64,000 bases of DNA, taken from NCBI GenBank assembly GCA_021155195.1, contig JAJNPV010000017.1, forward strand, positions 336,485 to 400,484, in the 5' to 3' direction. The stretch comes from Ohtaekwangia sp. Lineage in GTDB: Bacteria; Bacteroidota; Bacteroidia; Cytophagales; Cyclobacteriaceae. Positions 27,404 to 36,855 of this stretch are shown one piece after another. The notes beneath the pieces were generated by a model, which was not told the origin of the DNA, searched no databases, and worked only from the letters and a program-made list of their open reading frames with translations. The translations under genes and the position numbers were made by a program. How positions within the stretch are numbered: the first letter of the stretch is position 1; each line of letters opens with the position of its first letter.

Positions 27404-27505
27404 TAGTGCGTCCATTCAAGAACAAAAGAAGGCGATTGGGGTTGAATACAACAGCAGGTGGCATCTCACTTAGGTTTGGAACTTCATTAGCTTACATATG
27501 AAGTC

Positions 27506-27787
27506 ATGTCAAAAAAAATAATTACCGAGCAAGAAGTTAACCGAATCATTGAAATGGCATGGGAAGACCGAACTCCTTTTGAGGCCATTGAGATACAATT
27601 TGGTTTATTGGAGAAAGAAGTAATTACTTTGATGCGCAAGCAGTTAAAAGAAAGCAGTTTTAAAATGTGGCGAAAGCGAACCAATGGTCGCAATACCAAG
27701 CATCAAAAAATAAGTGGATTATTAAAAGGTAGATTTAAATGTACCCGTCAAAAATCTATAACTTCTAATAAAATCAGTAAACGATGA
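27506..27787 (+). CDS. TIGR03643-type small protein of photolyase clusters
   Basis: A 93-residue basic protein. The first 60 residues, 'ITEQEVNRIIEMAWEDRTPFEAIE...' with 'MWRKRTNGRNTKH', match the short TIGR03643 family that occurs beside photolyase-related genes; a helix-turn-helix-like fold is possible. The Lys-rich tail is not part of the family pattern. ATG at 27506, 103 bp after the photolyase-related gene. Role unknown, maybe regulatory. Confidence 0.75.
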   Translation: MSKKIITEQEVNRIIEMAWEDRTPFEAIEIQFGLLEKEVITLMRKQLKESSFKMWRKRTNGRNTKHQKISGLLKGRFKCTRQKSITSNKISKR

Positions 27788-27841
27788 GATTTGCATTTTA
27801 TAATGTGAATAAACTGAATTGAAATTAAAATCCAGGTAACA

Positions 27842-29293
27842 ATGAAAATACTCCTTACGGGATCAACCGGATACATTGGTAGACGCCTGCTCCCGGGCTT
27901 GCTATTAGAAGGACATCACGTTACGTGCCTGGTTCGTGACAAACGTAGATTTGATTGGGATGACTTTAATGAAGCCCATCAAAAACAATTATCAATAATT
28001 GAGGGAGATCTTGCCAATGATAATACGCTTCAACCCATTTCAACAGATTTTGATGTTGCCTATTACCTTGTGCACTCAATGACTTCATCGCAGGATGATT
28101 TTACTTCTATTGAAGCGGCTTCGGCTAAAAACTTTGTTTCGTTAGTGAATCGAAGCCATGCAAAGCAGATCATTTACCTAAGCGGTATCGTTAATGACCA
28201 GGATCTTTCCAATCATTTGCTATCGAGAAAAAATGTAGAGGATATCCTCAAAACTTCGCATGTTCCGGTAACTGTTTTACGGGCAGCGATCATTATCGGT
28301 TCCGGAAGTGCCTCCTTTGAAATCATTCGCGACCTCGTTGAAAAACTTCCGGTAATGATTGCGCCCCGTTGGTTAAAAACCAAATGCCAACCGATCGGTA
28401 TTCGTAATGTTCTTGAATATCTGCAAGGTATTATGAACAAGCCCGAAGCTTTCAATCAGTCTTACGACATTGGTGGTGCCGATGTGTTAACTTATAAGGA
28501 AATGTTATTGGGCTACGCAAAGGTGCGCGGATTAAATAGATGGATTATTACAGTGCCTGTTCTTTCACCTAAACTTTCTTCCTTGTGGCTCTATTTTGTA
28601 ACCTCCACATCCTATACACTTGCACGCACGCTGGTGGATAGTATGAAAAACGAAGTGATATGCCACAATACTACCATCCAACAGATTTTACCTATTAAAA
28701 TATTTCAGTATCATGAAGCTTTGCAATTGGCGTTTGACAAAATCCAAAAGAAAGATGTAATCTCTAGTTGGAAAGATTCAATTTCACTAACCACGATGCA
28801 ACGCGATTTCTTGAATAATACCTTGGTACCTGAGCATGGTGTGTTTGTGGATAAGCGTGTTGTAGAATTTAAGGGAAGTAGCGAAGTTGTAATGAATAGC
28901 CTTTGGCAAATTGGCGGTGAACGAGGATGGTATTTTGGAAATTGGCTATGGCGTATACGCGGAGTGATGGACAAGATGGTAGGTGGAGTAGGCTTGCGCA
29001 GGGGAAGGAGAAGCGAGATTGATTTAAAATCGGGTGATGCGTTGGACTTTTGGCGTGTGCTGATTGCTGATAAAGAAAATGCCCGGCTTCTGCTTTATGC
29101 AGAAATGAAATTACCGGGTGAAGCGTGGCTCGAATTTAGGATCAAATCGAATAAGGGTAAAAACTTTTTGGAACAAACGGCAACATTTCAACCACTTGGA
29201 TTATGGGGCCGTGTGTATTGGTATTTAGTACTCCCCTTTCATGGTTTAATCTTTCCAAGAATGGCTAAAGGAGTTACCAACTTTAAGGGTTAA
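27842..29293 (+). CDS. NAD(P)-binding SDR with DUF2867 domain
   Basis: A 483-residue atypical SDR of the NmrA/YbjT kind. Residues 1-280 form the Rossmann domain with GSTGYIGRRL at 7-16 and 'YLVHSM'; residues about 330-480 form a DUF2867 domain with 'GGERGWYFGNWLWRIRG' and 'VGGVGLRRGRR'. Such proteins accompany photolyase clusters in many light-exposed bacteria. It completes the plus-strand cluster and overlaps the convergent DUF4440 gene by 4 bp at its stop codon. Confidence 0.82.
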   Translation: MKILLTGSTGYIGRRLLPGLLLEGHHVTCLVRDKRRFDWDDFNEAHQKQLSIIEGDLANDNTLQPISTDFDVAYYLVHSMTSSQDDFTSIEAASAKNFVSLVNRSHAKQIIYLSGIVNDQDLSNHLLSRKNVEDILKTSHVPVTVLRAAIIIGSGSASFEIIRDLVEKLPVMIAPRWLKTKCQPIGIRNVLEYLQGIMNKPEAFNQSYDIGGADVLTYKEMLLGYAKVRGLNRWIITVPVLSPKLSSLWLYFVTSTSYTLARTLVDSMKNEVICHNTTIQQILPIKIFQYHEALQLAFDKIQKKDVISSWKDSISLTTMQRDFLNNTLVPEHGVFVDKRVVEFKGSSEVVMNSLWQIGGERGWYFGNWLWRIRGVMDKMVGGVGLRRGRRSEIDLKSGDALDFWRVLIADKENARLLLYAEMKLPGEAWLEFRIKSNKGKNFLEQTATFQPLGLWGRVYWYLVLPFHGLIFPRMAKGVTNFKG

Positions 29294-29721
29294 TCCCACA
29301 CAAATTTCCAACTGCCATCCGGTTGTCGTTTCCATACGGTATGAAAAATGCCTTCACTTGATTGAAAATTCCCTAACGAATCGGTGCTTGTATAAACATA
29401 TTTGCCATATGTATAACCCATATCGCCTGATGTTGAAACATCTACAAAATCAGGCGACCAAGTGAGCGTTCCTTTTGGAGAGCCTTCTTCATAGAAAGCT
29501 TTCAACTCAGCTTTTCCATTCACCAACTTGTTATTGCGCAACATGGCTACATCTTCTGCAGAAAAAGTAAGGAAGGCTTTGGCAATTCCTTCCTTCACTG
29601 CCATATCGGAAAATGCACGCTCAGCATCTGCAATTTCTGCCTTCCATTTTTCAATTTCAGGTTTCCTTTCAGACTGACAAGAAATCGCAAAAGCCGTTAC
29701 CAATAAAAGATGCAATTTCAT
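29290..29721 (-). CDS. DUF4440/SnoaL-like lipoprotein
   Basis: A 143-residue protein with lipobox AISC (Cys15) and a nuclear-transport-factor-2-like domain of the DUF4440 type ('ADAERAFSDMAVKEGIAKAF', 'GDMGYTYGKYVYTS', 'FHTVWKRQPDGSWKFVWD'). I use ATG at 29721; the open frame extends upstream but into the preceding gene. It follows the giant repeat protein by a 4-bp gap on the same strand. Likely an envelope-located small-ligand-binding or enzyme-like protein of unknown substrate. Confidence 0.78.
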   Translation of the reverse strand: MKLHLLLVTAFAISCQSERKPEIEKWKAEIADAERAFSDMAVKEGIAKAFLTFSAEDVAMLRNNKLVNGKAELKAFYEEGSPKGTLTWSPDFVDVSTSGDMGYTYGKYVYTSTDSLGNFQSSEGIFHTVWKRQPDGSWKFVWD

Positions 29722-29725
29722 TTCA

Positions 29726-32700
29726 TTACTCTTTCCAGATAGCCCCGATACCTGCAGCCCACAATTCTTTATTGAGAGCTGGCAGGTCCTTATCAATAAA
29801 TTCCTGTGCTCTGCTTTTCAAGGAAGACCATTGAGAGTTTAATTCGGCCAACCGATCCAACGTTGGTTTAGTCACACGCGGAATATCGCTCTCCGTATGA
29901 TTTAACATAAACAAGTAGTTAGCAGTAAACTTGTTGGGAAAGTTTTCTACATCGTCATACGCTTTTGACTTGCGCTGCACCATGTCTTCGTCCCATTGTT
30001 TCATCCGCTCAGCCAGAGTTTTACCATCTTTTCTAATAGTTGCAAACTTAGCTTCTGCAGGCAATGAAGATAATAAACCTTCCAATTGAATGCGTTTATC
30101 ATTCAACGAATTAATAAGATTATGCATCTCAGTCACTTCACCCTCCATAGTAATCATCAAATCATTGTATTCTTTATACGTCTTAGCATCGGTTGGATAC
30201 AATGGGTTTGGCAACAATTCAAATTCAGTAGTAGTAGTTTTGTCACCTAATGTTAGAATAATAGAATATTTTCCAGGTGATGCTTTATGCCCACGATAAC
30301 TGCTTTCGATATATACATTGGGCACACCGGTCATGGTTGGATAGCGTAGGTTCCACACAAAACGATTCAAGCCTTTTGATTTTGTTAACACCGGATTGGC
30401 TGGTGGTGCGCCATCATATTCCTTGCGGGTAGAATCTTTAACGGATGTAAACGAACGTACCAGTTTACCTTGTGCATCTTTAATATCTATGGTTATGTTT
30501 TCTTTTGCCTTTAACTCAGGTAGCTCATAATAAATAACAGCGCCTGTAGCTGGGTTCACACCGCGATAAGGATTTACTCCGGTGGGTGAGGTTCCATCCA
30601 TTTCGCTATATCCGTTCACAATAATCTGACTTTGGGGTTGATACAGTTTCAAGCCTGCTTCAATTTTATATTGACGAATCAGCGCCAAGTCGTCCAATAC
30701 CCAAAACGACCGACCCGAAGTAGCCGCAATCAAATTGTTTTGATGAACACGCAAATCATTGATCGGTGTAATCGGTAAATTCAATTGAAAAGGCGACCAG
30801 TCTTTTCCGCCATTCCATGAAATAAATAAACCTAGCTCGGTACCTGCGTACAGTAAATCCTTTCGCTTATCATCTTCCCTTACAACACGGGTAAATGCAT
30901 TGTTAGGGATGCCCGTAATAATCTTAGTCCATGTTTTGCCATAATCGGTAGTTTTATAAAGACCCGGTGTATGATCATTAAACTTGTAACGAGTAGTGGC
31001 AATATAGGCTGCGGCCGGATCGAATGGTGAAACATCAATGGCATTGATTAAACATTCTTGCAATCCGGCCGGAGTAACATTTTGCCAGCTCTTGCCATTG
31101 TCTCTTGTTACATGAACGTAGCCATCATCACTACCTGTCCAGATCACACCCTTTTCGTGTGGCGATTCAATTACATAGGCAAGTGTTCCATAATTTTCGG
31201 CACCCACGGCTTCATTAGTATAGGGACCTCCGCCTTTGCCTTGTTTTGATTTTTCATTGCGGGTTAAGTCAGGTGAAGCTTCCGTCCACGTTTGGCCTAA
31301 GTCAGTTGTCTTTAATAAAAGTTGTGAACCATGGTAAAACGTATTGGGCTCATGCTTCGACCAGATGATGGGTGCATTCCAATTGTAACGATATTTAATG
31401 TCCTTAGCATCCATACCTAAGTATTGAATGGGCGCAGGCATTATATTGGTACCAGCTTGCGCTTTTGTATCCAACACTTCGATGGTACCTTGATAACTTC
31501 CTCCTAACACATACCTTGGATCATCCGGGTTAAAAGCCAAGAATGCACTTTCACCACCGGCTGATGAAGTCCAGCTATTGGTGGTAATTCCACCACTGCC
31601 CAATTCACGACTTGAAATTACTACTGAGGTATTGTCTTGTTGGCCTGCATAAATGCGATATGGAAACTGGTTATCTACATTGATACGATAAAATTGTGCA
31701 GTAGCCATGTTGCTTTGTGTTGACCAGGTATCTGCATAATTAAAACTTACTGCTGCTCCCCCATCATTGGCAATTACCATATTCTTTGAGTTGTGTGGGT
31801 TAATCCACAGATCGTGATAATCACCGTGCGTACCGCCAAGGTTCTCCCACGTCTTACCACCATCTTCGGATCGCAAGGCAGGTGCGCTCAACACATAAAT
31901 TGTATTTTCATTATTAGGATCGGTAAATAATTCTATATAATACCAGGCACGTTGCACCAACCTATGATCATTGGTTACATGCGACCAACTTTTACCGGCA
32001 TTGTTCGACACAAACAAACCTCCTTGTTCTTTGTCCGAATCACTTTCGATAAGCGCATATACTTTATCTGAATTCGACCGGCAAACAGCAATCGCCATCT
32101 TACCTAATTCTTTTGGCAATCCAGTTTGGATTTTATCCCAGGTTGTTCCACCATCTGTTGATTTATACATACCACTTCCTGGGCCACCGCTTATAACTTT
32201 CCAGGGCAAACGGCCATACTCACTCATAGCGGCATACAGTACCAAGGGGTTATTCATGTCCATCGACAATTCAACACAACCCGTTTTTTCATCAACGTAT
32301 AATACCTTCGTCCATGTAGTTCCTCCGTCAGTTGATTTATAAACACCGCGATCTTTTGAATTACTATACAGCGCACCTTGTGCAGCAACAAACACGATGT
32401 CGGGATTTTTTGGATTGATTGTGATGCGGGAAATATGTTGCGTTAAATCAAGACCGATTTTCTTCCAGGTTTTTCCGGCATCAGTGGATTTATAAACACC
32501 ATCTCCATGATGTGTCATTACTCCACGCACTGCATGCTCACCCATCCCCACATAAACAATATTGGGCGAACTCTCTGATACCGCAATAGCACCCACTGAA
32601 CCCGTCTTAAAAAAACCATCAGAAATATTATTCCAGGAAACTCCCGCGTCATTCGTTTTCCAAAGTCCGCCACCTGTTGTACCCATATAATAGGTATAAG

Positions 32701-32905
32701 GGTCGCCCACCACACCCGAAGCAGTAACGGATCGACCACCGCGGAAAGGACCTATGCTACGCCATTTTACTGGTTTGAAGTAATCTTCAAGATTGGTAAC
32801 AGTTTCTTTAACTATTGGTTGAGGGCTTGACTTGCTTTTTTTCTGTGCATTGGAAATTCCAACTACAGCAAGATTTAATAGGAGAATTACAAGGACTTTA
32901 TTCAT
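29726..32905 (-). CDS. Secreted giant BNR/sortilin-like beta-propeller protein
   Basis: A 1,059-residue protein with a signal peptide (residues 1-20, ending NAQ). It contains many Asp-box (BNR) repeats of the form S/TxDxGxTW, for example 'KSTDAGKTWKKI', 'KSTDGGTTWTKV', 'VTRDNGKSWQNV' and 'KTTDYGKTWTKI', forming one or two beta-propellers of the VPS10/sortilin or exo-glycosidase-like kind. A C-terminal domain of about 350 residues follows with a helical end. No catalytic residues of a sialidase can be assigned. Length and design are shared with the 1,033-residue protein at 41,378-44,479, so the two are paralogs. Confidence 0.85.
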   Translation of the reverse strand: MNKVLVILLLNLAVVGISNAQKKSKSSPQPIVKETVTNLEDYFKPVKWRSIGPFRGGRSVTASGVVGDPYTYYMGTTGGGLWKTNDAGVSWNNISDGFFKTGSVGAIAVSESSPNIVYVGMGEHAVRGVMTHHGDGVYKSTDAGKTWKKIGLDLTQHISRITINPKNPDIVFVAAQGALYSNSKDRGVYKSTDGGTTWTKVLYVDEKTGCVELSMDMNNPLVLYAAMSEYGRLPWKVISGGPGSGMYKSTDGGTTWDKIQTGLPKELGKMAIAVCRSNSDKVYALIESDSDKEQGGLFVSNNAGKSWSHVTNDHRLVQRAWYYIELFTDPNNENTIYVLSAPALRSEDGGKTWENLGGTHGDYHDLWINPHNSKNMVIANDGGAAVSFNYADTWSTQSNMATAQFYRINVDNQFPYRIYAGQQDNTSVVISSRELGSGGITTNSWTSSAGGESAFLAFNPDDPRYVLGGSYQGTIEVLDTKAQAGTNIMPAPIQYLGMDAKDIKYRYNWNAPIIWSKHEPNTFYHGSQLLLKTTDLGQTWTEASPDLTRNEKSKQGKGGGPYTNEAVGAENYGTLAYVIESPHEKGVIWTGSDDGYVHVTRDNGKSWQNVTPAGLQECLINAIDVSPFDPAAAYIATTRYKFNDHTPGLYKTTDYGKTWTKIITGIPNNAFTRVVREDDKRKDLLYAGTELGLFISWNGGKDWSPFQLNLPITPINDLRVHQNNLIAATSGRSFWVLDDLALIRQYKIEAGLKLYQPQSQIIVNGYSEMDGTSPTGVNPYRGVNPATGAVIYYELPELKAKENITIDIKDAQGKLVRSFTSVKDSTRKEYDGAPPANPVLTKSKGLNRFVWNLRYPTMTGVPNVYIESSYRGHKASPGKYSIILTLGDKTTTTEFELLPNPLYPTDAKTYKEYNDLMITMEGEVTEMHNLINSLNDKRIQLEGLLSSLPAEAKFATIRKDGKTLAERMKQWDEDMVQRKSKAYDDVENFPNKFTANYLFMLNHTESDIPRVTKPTLDRLAELNSQWSSLKSRAQEFIDKDLPALNKELWAAGIGAIWKE

Positions 32906-33003
32906 AGGGGTATTTAAAAGTTCAATACAATAATACTTTTTATTTATGCCTTTAACAGGGAAATTTTATGGGTGGGGTGGAAATTTTCCATTCAAAAAAT
33001 ATA

Positions 33004-33738
33004 CTATTTAACAAACACTCTAGCTTCAGTTGAGAAAAAAGCGATTGAGTCTATAGGAAAATTTTTAAACATTCTATCTGTCTTGAATTGATACACCAAT
33101 TGCGCAACAAATTGATAGGTTCCTCTCTTATTTGGAACAAATGACGCCCGATAATAATTTATGGTTGATTCTTTTATAGCAATAGTATCCATTAGAAAAT
33201 CTTTTCCTTTATTAGCAAATTGATTAGCAATAATCATTTTCCCATTAAAAAAACGTGGATCTTCAACATTTTCTAAAGTACCGGCAATCGTAAGGGTGTC
33301 TCCAAGAAAAAGTGTATCGGAATTCATAGTAAAGTATGGGGTCATCTCCAAAAGCTTCCCAGTTTCATCGTAATTTTTTGTATTGTAGAAAGATTCATTT
33401 ACGCATGATATCTGTTTCAAAACCCCAGATTCATAATAGATTTTAAATTCACCTCTAGCTTTACCCATCACATAAGAATACTCACCGGCCACCTTTCCAT
33501 TTGGATAAAACGCTACAGTTAAACCATCCCGCACCCCCTTTTTCCATTTTGATGTTTCCATCTTTGTTCCATCTTTGAAATAGAATACCGATGATCCATC
33601 CAACACACCATCCAAATACTCACCTTCGCTTTCTATAATTTCTTCTTCAATATCATAAAATTCATATCTCTTCTCTCTCTTATTACAGGAAATTATTATT
33701 AGAATCAATAAAAATAGAATTAGATATCTTTCTATCAT
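33004..33738 (-). CDS. Lipoprotein with MORN-like (YwqK-type) repeats
   Basis: A 244-residue lipoprotein (lipobox ISC, Cys18). Residues about 30-120 hold repeats of the form GxxxGxxxxYYxxGxxxxxxxYxxGKxxG ('DGVLDGSSVFYFKDGTKM', 'KGVRDGLTVAFYPNGKVAG'), as in YwqK/MORN-like proteins. The remaining part contains beta-rich 'FLGDTLTIAGTLENV' and is unassigned. The name 'toxin-antitoxin antitoxin' used for this family in databases is misleading here; there is no toxin partner. It is followed by the cytochrome-like gene on the same strand with an 11-bp gap. Confidence 0.65.
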   Translation of the reverse strand: MIERYLILFLLILIIISCNKREKRYEFYDIEEEIIESEGEYLDGVLDGSSVFYFKDGTKMETSKWKKGVRDGLTVAFYPNGKVAGEYSYVMGKARGEFKIYYESGVLKQISCVNESFYNTKNYDETGKLLEMTPYFTMNSDTLFLGDTLTIAGTLENVEDPRFFNGKMIIANQFANKGKDFLMDTIAIKESTINYYRASFVPNKRGTYQFVAQLVYQFKTDRMFKNFPIDSIAFFSTEARVFVK

Positions 33739-33749
33739 CTTTACTTAGG

Positions 33750-35903
33750 CTAATAGAAAAAAACTTCATCGATAAAGAACCAACCTTTCTGTCCTTTGCC
33801 ACTATGCCACTCAGGCAATTTACTTAGCGGCTTGGCCACAATTTTATAGTAGGAATGAGCTGCTGGTTCAAATTCAACACCTAAAGCTTCTACACGCTGA
33901 GGCTCATACCCTTTAGGCATTTCTGTTTTGAATTTCTTCACCAACGCAAGATGCTCTTTATCTGTTCCACCCCACACCTCCACTTCCGTGGGCGGGAAAA
34001 GATACCCGCCAATACTATTTCCATAACTCAATACAATCTTTTTAAGGGTAGGCGGAGTTATACCAAAATCAAATCCTGCTTCAAAATTATTTTCGCGAAA
34101 GCCCAACCATGCAGGCTCCCTAAGAACATCCGTAAAACCTTTCCGTCCATCCGTTAAACTCACAGCACCAAGACCAGGATATTTTTTATCAGCAGGTGCT
34201 TGAAGTTCAACCTTGATTGGCCTAAAACCTTCCACAAAATTGGTGATCGTCAATAGGTCACTGCAATACCAGCCATCGCGGCAAGCAATCGCTTTTAACT
34301 TTACCGTTTCATTCACTGCAATTGGTTTTTCATAAATCAAACCTTTCAAACTATCAGGCTGGGTTCCATTGAGTGTATACACTATTTTAACACCCGGCAT
34401 AGCGTGTTTTAATTGAATCGGTTCATCACGCTTAATTATTCCTTCGTTCACTAGAATAGGCTTGCTTAATTGAAGAATTGTTGGGTCATCAAACAATTGT
34501 TGCACAATTTTAACGGTAGGATATTTCCGTTGCCATTCTTCACTTTGCTCTTTTGTAATTTTCGTGTCCCAAATAAATAATTCTTTTAATTCAGGTAATG
34601 ATATAACGGATTCTACATTCTGATTATCAACGGCAGTTCCTGAAAGGGAAAGCGACTGGAGTTTAGTGAGCGATTTAAGTTCGATAAGTCCATCGCCTAT
34701 AATATCCGTAAAATTAAGATTCAATTTTTCAAGATTCTTGAATTGCGAAATGATTTTCAAATCAGAATCACTCAACGGCATTTTGGAAAGATTCAAAACC
34801 ACAAGCTGATCTTTAATTTCCATCAATGACTCTAAGGTACCGATCTTAAAAGAAGCGCGAATAAAAAAGTCTGCCTGCAAAGCCGGACTATTTTGATACA
34901 ATGGAAAGACAGAGCAATATGGAGTATTTAGTTTGTCAATTACCGATTGGGAGACTGCCTTAAAATCATATAGATTCTCGGGTTCTAATTCCTTTTTTGG
35001 AATACCTTGAATTATTACCCAACTTTTTAGCGTATCGGTATCTGAATATTCAGCAAGAAGTTTTTCGAAATCGGCTCCTGATTTAATCCAGGATTCAAGA
35101 ACAAAAATTTCTGTGGCCGTTAATTGTGGTTTGCCATCCGGAGGCATGTGACCATCATCTGCCAACGGCAAATGAATGTATTGTATCAATCGACTTGAGT
35201 CGGGATTGCCGACCACCCATTCCACCCCTTTCTTGCCGCCTTTTTTAAATTTATCAACAGAGGTCATAATCAACCCACCTTTTGATTTACCCTCATTATG
35301 ACAACTGAAGCACTTCTTTTCAAAAATAGGTTCGACAGCAATTTGATATAAGGAAGAAGTTTCAAGTGAAATTTCTTTAATTGATGCTTTCATCATGGGA
35401 GCAAACAAAAAATTTTCGCCATGGGTTAACACAGAACCTGTATGGCCGGTAAATAAAAGTGCACTCAAGGTAATAGCAGTTCCAACATAGATAATCACCT
35501 TTCGCCTTTTTGCATACCCATATCCAACCAACAAGAAATAGCACATGAAACTGAGTACAACTCCACCTACCTTATGTTGCTGTAGTTGCTCAGCTCCATA
35601 ATCACCCTGCAGCGAAAGAAACAATCCGAACAAAGCCGAGAAAGAAGCCGAAAGCGAAATCAGCAGCAAGCAAAAAAAAGTTAGCCTATTGAATGATTTC
35701 TTTTTGAATTGATTTCTGAAGAAAAGTAGTACAATCAAAAAAATTATAAGCCCAATCGGCAAGTGTAACACTAAAGGATGAAGTCTCCCTGCTACCTGCA
35801 GCCAAACAGGCAATTGAATTCGTTCATCAAAAAGAAAAAGGAATAGCAGGAGTACCTGAAGGACAAGAATTATGTTGAGTGTGAATTTGGCTACTATCTT
35901 CAT
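33750..35903 (-). CDS. Membrane protein with cytochrome-c and leucine-rich-repeat domains
   Basis: A 717-residue multidomain protein. About five hydrophobic segments occupy residues 10-165 (DUF2231-like membrane part); then a haem-binding CFSCH motif (Cys198, Cys201, His202) in a Planctomycete-type cytochrome-c domain with 'MPPDGKPQLTATE'; then leucine-rich repeats from about 370-475; then a chitobiase-like 'YTLNGTQPDSL' region and a C-terminal beta domain. Such proteins are common beside DUF1501/DUF1553 genes and surface carbohydrate degradation genes. It would be exposed at the envelope. Exact electron partner unknown. Confidence 0.75.
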   Translation of the reverse strand: MKIVAKFTLNIILVLQVLLLFLFLFDERIQLPVWLQVAGRLHPLVLHLPIGLIIFLIVLLFFRNQFKKKSFNRLTFFCLLLISLSASFSALFGLFLSLQGDYGAEQLQQHKVGGVVLSFMCYFLLVGYGYAKRRKVIIYVGTAITLSALLFTGHTGSVLTHGENFLFAPMMKASIKEISLETSSLYQIAVEPIFEKKCFSCHNEGKSKGGLIMTSVDKFKKGGKKGVEWVVGNPDSSRLIQYIHLPLADDGHMPPDGKPQLTATEIFVLESWIKSGADFEKLLAEYSDTDTLKSWVIIQGIPKKELEPENLYDFKAVSQSVIDKLNTPYCSVFPLYQNSPALQADFFIRASFKIGTLESLMEIKDQLVVLNLSKMPLSDSDLKIISQFKNLEKLNLNFTDIIGDGLIELKSLTKLQSLSLSGTAVDNQNVESVISLPELKELFIWDTKITKEQSEEWQRKYPTVKIVQQLFDDPTILQLSKPILVNEGIIKRDEPIQLKHAMPGVKIVYTLNGTQPDSLKGLIYEKPIAVNETVKLKAIACRDGWYCSDLLTITNFVEGFRPIKVELQAPADKKYPGLGAVSLTDGRKGFTDVLREPAWLGFRENNFEAGFDFGITPPTLKKIVLSYGNSIGGYLFPPTEVEVWGGTDKEHLALVKKFKTEMPKGYEPQRVEALGVEFEPAAHSYYKIVAKPLSKLPEWHSGKGQKGWFFIDEVFFY

Positions 35904-35941
35904 TCAATAAGTCAATCTATAATTTCTTTAATTGGAATCTC

Positions 35942-36403
35942 CTATTCTAACGGTTTGAAGATATAGCGTTCATCATAATCAACCTCAAACTGATCAAGCA
36001 GGTCCTTGTACTCTTCTATAAAAGTTTGCTTAGCATGATGTGTTTCCTGGTTTTCGATGTACTTAATTACTGCGGGGATCTGAGATTTACTGTAAGAAAA
36101 TGCCCCATAGCCAGATTGCCATTCAAACCGATCTTTTACAAATCCTCTTTCATTAATCCATTTTGATGAATTTGCTTTTACATCTTGCATCAAATCAGAT
36201 AGGGTTTGGGTTGGACGCATTCCAAAGAATAGATGAACATGATCTTCAACACCATTTATTATTAGCATCTTGTGATCATTCTTTTGAATTATACCTGTGA
36301 TGTATTTGTATAATTCATCTTTCCATTCCTTATGAATAATTCCTACACGATTCTTGACGGCAAAAACTGCATGAATGTGAATTTGGGTGTAGGTGTTTGA
36401 CAT
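35942..36403 (-). mobile_element. REP-associated tyrosine transposase (IS200/IS605-like TnpA)
   Basis: A 153-residue single-domain Y1 HUH transposase. The HUH motif is His55-Val-His57 in DHVHLFFG and the nucleophile is probably Tyr115 in IKYIENQE. It lacks a tnpB partner, has no IS200-type left and right ends that I can identify, and is bordered on its start side by at least seven copies of a palindromic repeat, as in REP-associated (RAYT) elements. The intact frame suggests it is functional or recently so. Confidence 0.88.
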
Positions 36404-36414
36404 GTCTAATTTTT

Positions 36415-36825
36415 ATTTATTAAATAATATGTCGTCCCCACGGGACTTATTGATTCGTTATTTCTTTTTCTACCAATATACCGTCCCCACGGGACTTATT
36501 TTATTCATTATATTAATATTCTACCGATATGTCGTCCCTACGGGACTTATTGATTCGCTATTACATCTCTACCGATATGTCGTCCCTACGGGACTTATTG
36601 ATTCGTTATTACATTCTCTACCGATATACCGTCCCTAACGGGACTGCGATAAATCACATCAGACTCATCCTATTTATAATTTCATTATACCGTTTAAATA
36701 TTATTCTTATTGTGAAACGATTCCTCAAGATGCACATAAACAAAGTCCCGTTAGGCACGAAATATTGGTAACTCCCCACACAACTTTTTTATGAAATCCC
36801 TTTAGGGATGACATATTTGGTACTC
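36415..36825. repeat. REP palindrome cluster beside the transposase
   Basis: At least five direct copies of a unit TACCRATATRYCGTCCCYAC with GGGACTTAT following (GTCCC/GGGAC stem), spaced about 48-50 bp at about 36,426, 36,471, 36,521, 36,570 and 36,619, and two inverted degenerate copies at about 36,740-36,771 and 36,791-36,822. The whole stretch between the transposase and the DUF1501 gene (452 bp) carries no gene. The spacers resemble one another, so it is not a CRISPR array. Confidence 0.85.
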
Positions 36826-36855
36826 ATGTGCCAACCCCAATATAGAATGATCTAC

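Noticed and set aside
33004..33738. Antitoxin by database-style family name (YwqK).
   Set aside because: No toxin is near; the protein is a lipoprotein with MORN-like repeats.
36415..36660. Evenly spaced repeats resembling a CRISPR array.
   Set aside because: Repeats are palindromic REP units with similar spacers, no leader and no cas genes, and they border a REP transposase.
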